From assembly GCA_022496805.1 (NCBI GenBank), contig CM040091.1, positions 16,978,336-17,042,335 of the forward strand: 64,000 nt of DNA, written 5' to 3'. A model generated the notes under the pieces. That model saw only the letters and a program-made list of their open reading frames with translations. It did no database searches and was not told the DNA's origin. The DNA is from Pohlia nutans (Eukaryota; Streptophyta; Bryopsida; Bryales; Mniaceae). Shown one piece after another: positions 19,881 to 32,756 of this stretch. The position numbers and the translations under genes were made by a program. Position 1 is the stretch's first letter. Each line of letters opens with the position of its first letter.

Positions 19881-22800
19881 AATTAAATTTAGTTTAAAAT
19901 CAAATTTTCTATCAACTTGATTTGAGTAACTTTTCAAAAATAAAATTTCAAAAGCTTTTAATTGCTTGCTACGACATCCTAATCATTGAAAATTGATTTT
20001 ATTCAATCCTATAATTATGTAGAAAGTGGAAAAAAGTTGTAACAACTTAAAAACATTTACAATGAGAAAAATGATTTTTTGTTGAATCAAGCAAAAAATA
20101 GAAAAAACATATTTTTAACACAAAATAAAAAGGACATTGGAAAAGAAATGTTTTTAACATCGCTAAAATATACAATTTAAAAAAAATGTCTCAACCATCA
20201 TGATTTTGTCAAAACAAAAAAAAAATTAAAAATATATATTTTTTAGATATAGAAAAAGTCTACATAATCTAGTACAAAATTTGAAAATTTTCTTCTATAT
20301 AGATAAAAATATCCAAAGTCCATTGAATGAAAAAATATAAATAAATAAATAGAATTCCAGTCTTCACAATTTTGTCAAACAAATTTCAATTTTTTTTAAG
20401 AATTTCTACATATAGAAAAACATCTACATGATCTAGTGCAAAAAAGGTTTGAATTTTTTTTTTAAATTACACGGTTAAAAAATTGCCAATTGTTACTTTC
20501 AATTATAATTATAAAAAAAAATCATTGTATCTATTTGGTATGGTAGTTCAGTACTTGGTTAGAAGTTAGAAGGTCTTGTGTTCGATTTTGGCCACCGGAA
20601 ATGGAGCCCAAGTATACTATGATGGACCCTGCAGTGGTGTATCAGGCAGCCCTAGTCGTTAGATTGGAATGCTAAATTTTCTTCGAACAGCGAATATTTT
20701 TCATAACAACCAAAATTTTTAGGGCACCAATTTTTTCCCAAACAATCCGTTTTTTTTTTTTTTTTCTGGTTTGTCTAAGCAAACTAGAAAACAATTTAGA
20801 CAAGTTCGATACATTTTATTGTAGATTGTTATTTTCTTTTGAAAAATAAATTTATTTTAGCCAAAACAACAATATGAAACAACAGATTTCAGTTGGATAA
20901 TGTCCAAGACAATTTGTTCTAATTGACTATGCAATCAACAATTTTCTGTTGATACAGTCAAATGATTCTCTAGTAAAATGATGATAGATTGGTTAGAAGT
21001 TTTTGGTTGTCATTCAAACAATGTGGAATTGTAATAATGTTCATTTTTTATGCGGACGGAAGAAACATGTTTATTGATTGAGAGTTCTGCATGTCAAATA
21101 CAAACTGCAGTTTCGTAGAGCCTATGGTTTAAAGGGCATTGTACTCAACAATCGTAAATCAAGATGATTGCAGAGTGGAATTTATGTCCATTTTTGAGCA
21201 TAACATGAAATAGTTATATTGCTAAGGTTGAACAACAATATGGTAATAATACTCATTTGGATCGACTATACGTTTTTTGAAACGTCGTGTATTTTTAAAA
21301 GCAAATGTGTGTGAATAGTTTACAATGTCGTACTAGTTTGGATTTTAAATATGTGCATGTGAAAAGGGTCTCTAGTCTAGTGTTTAATCATAACTAAAAC
21401 AATATATTTTGCTATGTTGAAAATTAAATTTGTTTCTACAACAAAAAGCGAAGTCTTAAATATTGTGCGGTTAAATGAATTTAGGAGTTTTAGAAAAGAG
21501 GGTGGTAGTTAGTTTGATTTTTTATGAAATAAAAATAAAAATAATAATAATAATTAACCGCCGTGAACATCACATGTCAATTTGCTGTCTTAGAATGATG
21601 CTTTCTTTAAATGCTTTATAATTTTTTTAATATACATTAATTTTAAAAATCATTAAAAATTGAACTATATATATTTTTAAACAAGATGTTTTTTAGCTAT
21701 AAAAAATTCAATCTTTTGCTTTCACAAGACTCAGTTTTATGACGTCACAAGTATTAGTCGTGTAATTTCACAAATGAAAATTTAAATTTTTGATTTATTT
21801 AGAGACAATGAAATAAATATATTATTTCACAGTATGGATGTAATCACATTTATAAGCTATTATGGTAATGACACGTTCCTCCATTTACTTACAGTGAGAC
21901 GCATGTATTACTAAACTCTATGAATTTTAATCAATTATTACATTTTATATATAAAAATAACTTCCTAAATCTACTATTAAAATTGGCACACTACCTTTAT
22001 ATTTTAAAATTATATAAAAAATACATACGGCAAATCTATACAAATTTTATGATATTTTAAACAATTGCAACAAATATAAAGATTTTACAACTTTTAAAAA
22101 TTGAGGGCATAGGCCTGAGGGTTAAACTCTATTAGTTTCATGAAATCATATATAGACCAATCAACTTCTTGCAATTAATATATTTTACGAAATTTGAAAA
22201 AACGACAAGCATCAATTTTGTGCGGTACTATACGTATCATAAAACATTCTTACTAAAGTTCATCAACTAGGTTTCTTCTCATCACTGACACTCTGCACAT
22301 TATTATAGTATGCTAGTGTAGTGTGAGACACCAAATTGACCCTTGGTGTCCACAATGGTTAATTGATAGGTTTTTTCCGATTTTTTATATGTTTATTATT
22401 CTAAATTAGAATATTAGTAGAATTAGTGGAAAATAGGATGGTATAACCAAATAAATGTTTTATTTTTTTACTTTTTCGTTAATTGGTAAAAATGCCATAA
22501 TATAGGTAGTTTCTATGTTAAAAAAAACTATTAATAGTCGTAAAGGATCAAAGTTGTAGGAAAACCAAGATATGTTATATGGGGGGATGTCCTTTAAGAC
22601 CATTATGTAATAAGAATTTAAAATATGAAAGGAAATAAATAGTAGGACTACTTAATTTAATTGTAAGTAGATCAGTAGATGATAGGAATAATTATAGTAT
22701 TAAAAAAAAATCTCAAAAAACTCATAAAAGTATCTTGAGTCTTAGGAAGGCTCCAAAAAAATTATAGATTTTTTTGTGTTTTTTTCAATAAGTATTTTAG

Positions 22801-24400
22801 ATTTTTTATGTAGTGATTAGGACTTAGAAAATTGTAGAAAATAATCGAAAGACTCTAAAATTACCAAAAAAAATTAAGAAGGGTTTCTAGAGCACCTTTT
22901 ACCTTGTGGTAAATTTTGGTGATCATTGGAGTTAGGGAGCTACTCAAATTAAAAAAATAAAAATGAGAACTTATTGTCATTCAATCGAGCGGTTGAATTT
23001 AACAGGCGTGCCCAAGACAATTTAGGAGTTTGAATCGGGTGTTCCTAAAGGCTATTTTAGCTATATGAACCCCAAGGATTCCAATGGTGAAGTCAAATAA
23101 GTCAAAGGTGCTTTTTACCGGATGGCGTAAATTTGGCTCGTAACACCATCAAAGTAAAAACGGAAGTTTTACTGTTTTATCAAGAAAGGGTCTTCCTAGA
23201 CTAATTGGGGCCTTCTGGGGCCATTGGTGAAGTCAAAATTCAATTTGGAGCTATATATAGGGCGTATTTAAGGATCAGCAATAAATGAGGGTAAAATCGG
23301 ACTTACCGTTGACTATTTTCGACATTTGACCACCAACCGGTCATATTATTGAAGGGGTTGGTAGAAGGAGCTAAATGAGTTTGGCTCTATTAGCTAGATA
23401 CATTCATAAAGAGATGAATGACATTATTTAGCCAAATGGAAGTTAGTCAAACTAGTTGTAGTATAAAACAATTTTTATTAATATAGTATTGGAGATAAAA
23501 CAAAGGAGTTTATGGATGAGGAGTAGTGTTTTGCATGATGGAGGGTATTAATTGCCCTACAACTAAGCAAAACAAAGAAAAAATATATAAAACTAGAAGT
23601 AATGAGCAAATAAAACAAAATTATTTAAAACTAGTTTTAGTCAAGTCAAAGAAATTGATTTGAATTGGTATGGAGAAATAGTACCTTCATTTATGAGTTT
23701 AGTATATAAAGGGAGGGCTTGAGCCTCTCAAACACCCACATTTTCTCAATTGTCATTGTATATAAGGAGTTTAAGTTGGAATTAAACCCTCATTGCTTCT
23801 ATTTTCTAGTTTTAACTCTTGTCTTCTAGTTTTTTGCTCTTGTCTCTACTTTTAGTTCACCTATCTCTCTTCTAGTGTCAATTAGTAAGGTTAGGAGCTA
23901 ATTAGCAAAGTTAGGAGTCAATTAGCGAAATGTGATAAGAAAGAGGGGCATAAATTAAGTCGTAGTACCTTTCCCTCCACAAAAAACGAAGTTCATCCAT
24001 CGGAGGACTAGGCAACGTTTTTTTCATCCAAATCCGTTTTTTTCATCCGTCCATAACTTCCTCATCGAGTGTCCGAATTAGAATTTTTTTATAGTTTCGG
24101 ATTGTGCAAGAGAAGCTATAGACCGTAGTATGTTTTGTTTTTCTTAAAAAAATGAAATAGAAAAAAAAAGTTTTGCAAGTCCAGGGATAAATCTAGAAAC
24201 GCTGTTTTAGAGTAAAAAAATTGTGAAAACTTCAAAAAAACATAACTTTTTCATATATTATCCGTTTTTGACGTATTTTAGTGCTATAGAAACCTTAGAG
24301 TGTGTAGTTTAACATAGTATCTTTATTTTATATTTTCATTTTGGTTTTTTTCAAAGTCCTAAATTTTTCCGTACCCTTGGCCAAAGAACTTACTTTATTC
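19881..24400. other. Very AT-rich gene-poor DNA
   Basis: No gene is supported. The interval 20230-20420 holds a loosely duplicated block around CTACATRATCTAGTRCAAAA. From about 22960 to 23970 the composition changes: a TATATAAA at 23703-23710 is followed by a C/T-rich leader-like stretch, suggesting an old promoter or solo LTR, but no terminal repeats or primer-binding site were found to prove it. Confidence 0.4.
20540..20700 (+). mobile_element. Possible tRNA-derived SINE
   Basis: GGTAGTTCAGTACTTGGTTAG resembles a polymerase III A box context and GTGTTCGATTTTGG, about 35 bp later, resembles a B box. The spacing fits a tRNA-like head followed by an unrelated body. A 3' tail and flanking duplication were not identified. 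It cannot fold as a real tRNA gene. Confidence 0.35.
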
Positions 24401-24455
24401 GTCGCCAAGCGCCGGAAAGGGATCTTCTACCGCTCGTCTTCAACCATCGAGCAAA

Positions 24456-26251
24456 ATGGTAAGGTTTCGTCACCCTTCATTGATATTTAGAATTTAATGA
24501 TTTTGTTATTGTCGGTTTTGAAATATGTTATTAACATGTAGTAAGGATTTAATTTAAAAAATAAAATAAATAAATAAATAAAACAAGGGAAGTCCGTTGC
24601 TTGGAAGGTAAACAAATTAGGATTTTCTTTTATTTGATTTGATTTTATTGTTTTTACTCTCCATTAAAATTCCCCTATAATCGTTAGCCGCAATCTTTGA
24701 ATTCGTTGTGAGAAAAGAAAGAAACAACTATAAAATACTTAAATTTGTAAGGCGGTTGTAATTTTTGACTCACATGTAGAGAGAAGAATCTCTTTCACAT
24801 TGAAAAAATCTTGTGCGCACAAGACAAATAGCACACTTCAATCTAATATGTAGTTCGTCCAAACTTATAATGCCTAAACTCTAAATTTGTTTAGATAAGG
24901 GCCTTGAGATGCAAATATTTTTATGAATATGGTAAACCTTGAGACGGGCGAAATCCACGGATCCCAGGACGTTGGAAAAATCGCAACACCTACGATTTTA
25001 GTCATTCATCCTACTGTATTGGCCACCCTACCTATGAAGCCTATAATTTAATTCGACCCTTAAAATTAAATGATCCCAAATTGATCCAAATTTCTTTTTA
25101 TAAGTTGTTAATATTGATTTTTTTTCAGAATCTATTGTAAAATAAATTTTACACTTAACAATTTCAATATACCTTTTCAAGGTTTTTTTGAATTTTGGAT
25201 AGAATTCATACTTTAAATCAAGAAATTCAGCTGCAACACTTTTAAACTTCATCATCAATTTTTTTAATAAGTTATTGCATTTATTTCTAATATTGCATGG
25301 CAAAATAGAAATCAGGGTGCCATATGAAGAGGCTGCAATTTATTTAGAAACATGATTGAATCCTATTTTCACTGAAACTTAAAGTTCAAGTACTGAAACA
25401 AATGTTTTTTTAATTGTTTTCTAAGTATTTTTAATGAAAATAATTGCAAATAATGACACGTAATAACAAAAATAGCTTTATATTTGGAAAAGTTTGGAAA
25501 TAATTTATCCTGATCAGAAGCAAAAGGAGAAATTCGAATTTGCGTTTACGGTTTACGCTCTGTATGTGGCGGCAGAGGATGGTAAGTGAAGTCTTCTAAT
25601 TCTTATTTGTTAAATGATGTTTAAACGCATTGACAAATTTTATATTAGTTTTATTAATGATGATTTGTGAATTTATACATATGTTTATAAGAATCATGAT
25701 TGTTATAAATTTTCCAAGCATTTGGCAAAATATATATATGGTGTTCTGAGAGAATTTTATTCAAGAGTATATGAGTATTTGAGTACCATTTCAATTTTGG
25801 AAGGATTTCAAGCAAAGGAGGTTATTATTTGGGGTGGTTTATTCATATCTTTAACATAACGAGGGATTTCAACTGTCGGCCGCATGATGACTACGATGAC
25901 TATAATTACAAATTTATAATGTGACTTAAAGAAGGTACAATTTTGTGATTAAATGAATCTATGATGTCTTATTTGTTTTAGTTATTAACTTTTATATAAG
26001 TTAAAATACTTTTATTTTCTTCTCATTATTATTCATATATTTTTGTTTATTGTTGTTTTGTAGATGAAGTGACACAAATGAAGGATTTGAATGTAATTAT
26101 TTTTCTTGAGGTTGAGGCGTCTTTTGTGTCCAAACATAAAGATGTGTTATGCTTCAAGCCGAGTGAATATTTGCATTGTACAAGACGAATAGAAAAAACA
26201 AACCTCCTTGGTCTAGTTTTTTACAGAAGTGTTCTTTATATAGGCAGTTGA
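24456..26251 (+). CDS. Candidate small gene of unknown function (weak)
   Basis: Three pieces join in frame through GT-AG sites: ATG at 24456-24458 followed at once by a GTAAGG donor; 25521-25581, encoding QKEKFEFAFTVYALYVAAED and ending at a GTAAGTG donor; and 26064-26251, continuing DEVTQMKDLNVIIFLEVEAS to a stop. The product would be about 83 residues. A second open frame overlaps from 26176 to 26403, so the gene may be frameshifted and longer. The family is not recognised and codons are AT-rich like the surroundings. It could be chance or a decayed gene. Confidence 0.2.
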
Positions 26252-26403
26252 AACAGTTGATACATCCTCTAGGTCCTGAAAAGATAACTTATGAAAAAAA
26301 AGGAGAAATTAGAATTGTCGAAACTCGTGAAGATTTCATGATTAAAAAGGATATTTACACAGAGCATCTCAATTCCTCATTATCCATTAGGGATTTTTAT
26401 TAA

Positions 26404-28213
26404 ATTGAATTTATTCCAAAACTATTTCAGTCTAATGCGTTAAATGCAAACCTAACAACCGCTTTTTACTGATATTGAAACTAATCTCAGACCGCGGCGT
26501 CAAAAAATTGCACTCGTTGTAGTGTCCGTAAACACTGTACAAAATAAGAAGATTGAAATAATGAAATAAAATTAAAAAAATAAATGAAAACAGAGTATTC
26601 ATTTGTTCTTCGTCATCTTCGATAAATGAACCTACTACGCACTCTGTAACCGTTGTCCACTCTCACACCAACAGATCTAATCTTGTTTGTCTTTAATACT
26701 CATAATGTCATCATTTTATTCTAAGTATTGAATGCAAAACAAAAATTTAAAAAAACACAATGTAATATATTTTCAGATTATATGGAAATCAAATGCGACA
26801 CCACACTTATATGTATTCAAATAAAATGAAATCTACAAAGAGAGAGCAGATGACACTTAAACAAATACACTACTAGAATTGATTTAGTGTAATTTATTAA
26901 AAAAATGAAAAACTTCAATGATCTTACTAAGTTCGACAACAGGTTAATCTTGACGTCGTCGTTTGAGCGAGAATATCTTTTGTGAGAGATTCGCGTTTGG
27001 TATATAATTCATCAAGTTGATTTTGTTATTTTCTATTTTTTTTTTTAACATAACGTATAGTTCGATAACTTTTGTGCTTTTTAGATTTTGCTTTGCAAAT
27101 ACCATTCTTTTAGAAGGATTTGATCTTGATTTTGATGTTTTGTATTGCATCTTCGTCACTTGCACATGTTCAATATTTGAGTCACCCTAATTGTCTTAAG
27201 GTCCTCCTTACAAATATGTCAACAAATGTTAGGAGAAATAACATTTGTTCACATATTTGTAAGGAGTAGAAGATGTGCAACAAGTACAAACACCCCGAAC
27301 TTTATTATTAAAGATGTTTTACATATTGTTTAACAAATAACAAAAATGAAATTGATGTGTAAAGTAGTGTTGTAAATGTCACGGTGACATTTTATGATTG
27401 AATTTGTGGTATTTATTATTTTTATTATCGTATGCTTATTTTTTTGATGGTTTTATTTTGAAATTCAATTAAAATCGCGAATCGACACAAAAAATAAATG
27501 TTAACAAAGAAGATTGAAAAATTGATTTGCTACTAAAACAAATGTACACCCTTCATTTTTTCAATGTTGTCTCAATGATGTGTAAATGTGAGGGCTATAA
27601 CAATGTTGAGACAATATGTAGAAAATAGTTATTTATTATCTTGTAATTGTATTATAAGACCATAATTTGACAATGCCCATTGTTTGTATAGTGACATGAT
27701 GTAAATAATATGTATATCTTCCAGATGATGTCTTCCAATCTCAATCGTATACATAATTTCATTAATGAATCAACAAGAAAACTCTCAATGTTGCCTCTAC
27801 ATATATAATGACATTTTTTACAACGTTGTTCATTTTCATTATGTTTTAATATTCTTTCATCAATACTGTAATGTATTTTCAACCTGAACATTGAATTTGT
27901 ATCGAGATATCACTTACACAAAGTTAAAAATGATATCATTCAATCGTAATTGAGATTGTTATTAGACAATTATTTTCTAGCCATGATTGTATTGTTGAAT
28001 CAACAATGACACAATGTTGAGACTTTAAGACTATATACAATTGATCTATTTTCATCTTCTAAAACATTGGTCATTGTGAGAATACATATTTTGATGTGTA
28101 ATTTTTAAACCCGTTGGGTACAATGAAGAAAATTAAAAAAAAAACTTAACTCGAATCCTACAAAACTTTAGTCGATAATTTTTAATGTTGATAATGACCT
28201 TAGTAACTTTTAA
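26404..28213. other. AT-rich DNA, hairpin only
   Basis: No gene is supported. A CACTACTAGAATTGATTTAG stretch at 26868 resembles a CACTA terminus but lacks a convincing partner. Confidence 0.4.
27205..27265. repeat. 27-bp inverted repeat hairpin
   Basis: Arms 27205-27231 and 27239-27265 pair at 26 of 27 positions (for example TTACAAATATGT against ACATATTTGTAA) around a 7-nt loop GGAGAAA. It could be a very short MITE or a hairpin RNA source. Confidence 0.7.
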
Positions 28214-29717
28214 CCTTGAACTGCCTAACTGTACAAATTCTAAATTGTGTACATAATGGTCGCCATTTTTTTTATGAATGAAAAGGTTTTTGCAGTGTTA
28301 TATTTTTGCATGATTTTTTTAAATAGTTTTTTACAAAAAAAAAAAAAAAATTAGAAATAAAATCAAAATTTAATTTACTAAATTCTTTCAAACTATGTAA
28401 GCTTCCATTTCAACAAAAAAAATCCATTGTTAGAGTTGACATACAAATGAAAGTTGTAGATGACGACTAATCCTTGACATCCATACGGTTGGATTAATAA
28501 GTAATAGTATAACATGTTTCAATTTCATTTCTAAAGCGATTAATTTTTTAATTATATGGAAAAAATTCACTATCATAATTATGAATTTTAGAATAAGTTG
28601 CCAAAAGTGCATAACGTGCAACATGGTGTTTTCATGTAACGCTGTCATAGTTTTCAATTAAAAAGTTTTTAATGTTTTAAAGCTTTTGCAGTAATGACGT
28701 AATACAATAGATAGAGAAAATACCCAAAACATTTTAATATAGTAAAATGGAATATTTTGGAATATTTTAAAAACCTTTTGCTATATTATTTCAGTACATT
28801 TTTTGGTTTTGTCATTTAATCCGCTTGCAAATCATGTTGAATGCATATTCCAACTACACCACAAGCTCCGTTTTAATTAACCCATCAAACTTGCTTGATT
28901 TTTTTTATAATTCGCCATTTTAAGGGGCATTTAATATAAAAGGAACAAAAAAATTGGTCATAAAATTCTAATATTCACTTTGTTCACACAATCTTTTGGA
29001 GTTTATTTTAAATACAATGCCTTTTATGTTGTAGGAATTGTAGAAAATTATTGCCATTACTATGTCTTCAATGAAATGTATCAATTTAGGCAACAAAGTA
29101 TTTACACCACATCACCAAATGCAATGTATTACATTTTGATCCATATACTTTTTTATATTATTTTATAAATTATGAATACTCATGTAATCTTAGAATGCGT
29201 TTCCACTATGGTTAACTTTGTGCCAAAACATTAATTTCAATTATCAATAGAAAATATTACTGCCACATTTTGCTTTTTATGTGATGTCACATTACACATT
29301 TCGACACCCTACTATGAAAACACCTAACACTAAATCAGCTTTCTGAATGACGTGTAGTGTCTCAATATATAAAGTTATCTTTTGATTGTTTACAAAGATA
29401 TCTCGAGACAACTCTATCAAACCAAAATAAAACTTTGGTGAATAACTTCACCACCACCGAAGTAGAATGATTTCAGCCAATCATAATGAATTACAATATA
29501 AAAGTATTAAAATTGCAATTTCAATGAATTCTCAAAGTTTTTCCGTGTAGATTCATATGAAAATCATACATGCATTTTATTTCAAATTTAAGAGTACAGA
29601 TGTCTTGTGGGAAGGATTTCTTCTATATGTTCTTTAAAGTTGAAGCTCAAAAACATTAAAGAAACCTTATTTTAAAATACGTTTAGGTATTGTCCAAAAC
29701 CTTTAGACTTTTAGGAG
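28214..29717 (+). mobile_element. TTAA-bounded C-class element, subfamily S7, interrupted
   Basis: Starts CCTTGAACTGCCTAAC after TTAA (28210-28213) and ends CTTTTAGGAG before TTAA (29718-29721). It is homologous to 61666-63244 over 28430-28630 and 29360-29717. About 720 bp around 28640-29358 has no counterpart there and is an insertion of unknown type. Termini are diverged. Confidence 0.55.
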
Positions 29718-29725
29718 TTAAATTT

Positions 29726-30019
29726 TACAGTGAGATGTCATTTTGTCTCCAAATTTTTTCTTAAATTAATAAAATCAACACTTATTGTATTTTTCCATTG
29801 CGTTTTGACTCTAAAACCTCGTTATAATATAGTAAATGCTACAAAATATTAGGTTTTATTTATTTATTTATATTATGTCAATAGTGAGTGATGTTGTTTT
29901 TAGATTTACAGTGAGATCTTATTTTCTTCCAATTCATCAAACATCAATTCACAGTATGTTTTTTCAATGCGGTTTTGACTTCAAAACCTCATCATAATGG
30001 AAGAATTATATGCTACATT
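29726..30019 (+). repeat. Imperfect direct repeat
   Basis: A block starting TTTACAGTGAGAT and containing GCGTTTTGACT...AAAACCTC occurs at about 29726-29850 and again at 29907-30019. Diverged, non-coding. Confidence 0.5.
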
Positions 30020-30600
30020 TTTTCCATGTTAGTAATGACCAAAGTAAATTTCAATCTCTAAAAGCCCAGTCGAGAGACTATTTCGTGGTTGATATCCTTT
30101 CTTAGGAGATGTTGGAGGCAAAAAAGTTAAAATTATTGGGAATAGAAAATAAAATCTACTTTTCAACCCGATTTGAATCGTGCCAATCCAAGTTAAACTC
30201 CTCCTATGGGAATGTCTCAAAGACAAACACCTCTACATCGTTCAGTGATACAAGATGGACTATTTGGAAAAAGCATTGTTGTTCTTTTTGGATGAATTTT
30301 TTTGGTTTTTTTTGGTTCTTGGATGAAAATTAGAATTCCAACCAATAATACCAAATTTTTATTTGAAATAAAATAAAATATAGTTTTGATGAGTTTTTAA
30401 AATTTGATTGCTTCTATATTCATTATATTCATTAAAATAAGATCTAAAAATATATTAGAAATCTCATGATAAGAATAATATTGAAATATCATGTCTATTA
30501 TTTTCTTAATTGGGATAATCTTCATCAAAATTATCGAATTTACATTTCATAATACATCTTAGTTTTGCTACTATATCCGTTAGGTTTTTACGGGGTTAAA

Positions 30601-30602
<2 letters not shown>

Positions 30603-30652
<50 letters not shown>
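30603..30652. repeat. (AT)25 microsatellite
   Basis: An uninterrupted 50-bp AT dinucleotide run, flanked by GGTTAAACC and GTGGTTAG. Confidence 0.95.
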
Positions 30653-30655
<3 letters not shown>

Positions 30656-30969
30656 GTTAGGGATAACTTTTCTCTAATTTTGACTAAAAAAACATATATG
30701 TTTCTCACTGCATATTTATGGCCCCTTAAGACACATTTACACTCCCCTACAGGAACTGGGGCTACTCAAAAGAAATGTCCGCCAATCAGTTTGCCATAAT
30801 TTTTTGTTACTGCCGACGGCATGGGTTTAGGGTTTCCTTGACCGATCCAACTATCTCCATGACAATTTTCGTTCATGAACTTCGTCTTTGTCACTTTGTT
30901 TTTCAGGGTTTGAGCTTTGGGGTTTCAGCAATGAAGGTTTCTCATTGCGAGTATCAGCAGCGCCGCACA

Positions 30970-31167
30970 CACTAGTAGCAAAATTGTCATTCTTCATTCC
31001 CCACTTTGTAGAAACAGTGAACAGTGACAAAATATTGTATCTAGTTTTCTGTCTTCTTGTGACCAAAACTACCCACCATCATCGACGCAACCCATGTGTC
31101 TGGCACAGTTTCATTCCTTTTTCATTTATAGTAAGTGAAAAATGACACATTTCCTACTACAGTAGTG
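30970..31167. mobile_element. CACTA-type MITE (198 bp)
   Basis: Starts CACTAGTAGCAAAATTGTCA and ends CTACTACAGTAGTG; flanked by ACA on both sides (30967-30969, 31168-31170). About 80% similar by eye to 59107-59299. 3-bp duplications and CACTA ends mark the En/Spm superfamily. Confidence 0.85.
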
Positions 31168-31437
31168 ACAGTGACAGTATGCTTTGTATGAATGCGAACC
31201 GAAGAGAAGAGAAGAATCATCTGCATTTGACGACCGACGTAGTACTTTCCTCACTATGGCAAAGGCCCTCATGTTCTCCGCCTTCCAACCTTTGTGATTC
31301 CACTTATGCATGCCAGAAATCAATTTGTCTGTCTCCACAATCATTCAATCCATCCATCCATTCATCAATCAATACCAGTGATCTCAGTACCACTTTATGA
31401 CATTTAGAACATTATGCGACCTCCCACATAAATGGTA

Positions 31438-32756
31438 CAGTCCACCCTCTATAAATGTTAGGCTATGGAGTAAAATTTACCTAACGTTTATAGTGAGTTA
31501 ACATTGTAACAATTATAAAGGGAGCTTTTTGAATGCTTAACAAATATAAAGACCTTCTCAACCCTCATACGGTACCCTCCACAATATAGTGTAAATGAAT
31601 AATTTGATCACAATAATGGATGTCATCAGACAATATTGGATGTATTTCCTAGGTTAACAGTTATAAGTGGCAATTTAACAAAGTGGGGAGTAAATTATTG
31701 TTAACATTTAACATAGTTAACATTCTAGTTAGCAATATGAGGGGAGTACGATTTTGTTAACAAATATAATGAGTTAACCCCTAAATTTCCTTGTGTTTTA
31801 GAGAGCTTGAAACCTCAAAACTGCGATTTTCTACCTCTATGTACTCTCGGGGATGTGAACCAAGTTTTTTTTACTTCTTTTAGAATTCCAACCGTAAGAT
31901 CTTGTACCTAAGCCTATTCATAGCTACTGTTTCAAAAATTGACCGTTGGATGTTTATCATTTGCAAGATCATAACATCCAAAGTTTGTGCAAAAGTTTTT
32001 TTAAGCATTGCTTGGGAGGCATTGTCTCAATAGTGCAAAGGGGGACTTGAAGATTGTTACTCCAAACATTTTGCTCATATTTTTTTCCATGTAGATAACT
32101 AAGTTGGGTACGCTCATGCAAAATTTTAGAGACTCATTACGCGTTTCAAACCTTCATGCAAATTAATTTCCGGAAGAAGGTATAAAAATGGCAATTTGAT
32201 GAAACATACATCACATTAATTGTATTTGATTTTTGGAAAAAATGAACGGTGATTAGGTACCTCTATGATTTTATAAATTTTAGGCGAAATTATTTTTAAA
32301 AAATTTCAAAATCTCAAATTTTGACAAATTTCGAAAGTAAAGAATGTGAAATTCCAAAAAACCTTGGAGGTTGCTTTTCTTTATTTTGGAGGCTGCCCTT
32401 GTCAAGCCAAGAATATAATCAACATGGGTCACTTCAAATTCTGAGCCTAAATGTGGTGAAGAGCATGTCTCCAAAAAAAAAATTGAAAAAATGATTATAA
32501 TAAAAAGTTTTTTTTCTGCCCCAATTGGGCTTGAAACCAAAAATTTCAATAAAAAAATTAAAAAATCCGAATTTGACTTTGTAATTTTTACCACATACAC
32601 CTTGTATGTATGACTACGCCCACGCCAAATTATAGTCTAAAATTCTTAATTTAGACCTTCCATCTAAGCTGCCCAAAACATCAAAAAGCCATTTTGGCTT
32701 TTAAGGGCCTTTAGGGGTTAACGTTTATAAGTGTAACATTTATCAAGGGTGGACTG
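31438..32756. mobile_element. pogo/Emigrant-like element inside the M1 MITE
   Basis: Ends CAGTCCACCCTCTATAAATG and (reverse strand) CAGTCCACCCTTGATAAATG, flanked by TA on both sides (31436-31437, 32757-32758). CAG...CTG ends, CCTCTATAAAT and TA duplication resemble the plant pogo-like Lemi1/Emigrant group. Without the nested TTAA element it is about 375 bp and non-coding. The uninterrupted site GGTATCTACTTTTGCT is seen in the M1 copy at 16660. Confidence 0.85.
31778..32717 (-). mobile_element. TTAA-bounded C-class element, subfamily S3 (940 bp)
   Basis: TTAA at 31774-31777 and 32718-32721; ends CCCCTAAATTTCC and (reverse strand) CCCCTAAAGGCCC. Inverted homologue of 59438-60374 (937 bp) over its full length. 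Third level of a three-element nest. It holds a 106-codon open frame without recognisable domains, so no transposase is supported. Confidence 0.88.

Noticed and set aside
22960..23970. Solo LTR
   Set aside because: A TATA box and leader-like composition are present, but no terminal repeat, primer-binding site or flanking duplication could be located.
26868..29359. CACTACTAGAATTGATTTAG and a distant CACTAAATCA...TAGTG as ends of a 2.5-kb CACTA element
   Set aside because: The right end is poor, there is no matching 3-bp duplication, and the right end falls inside an S7 element whose boundaries conflict with it.
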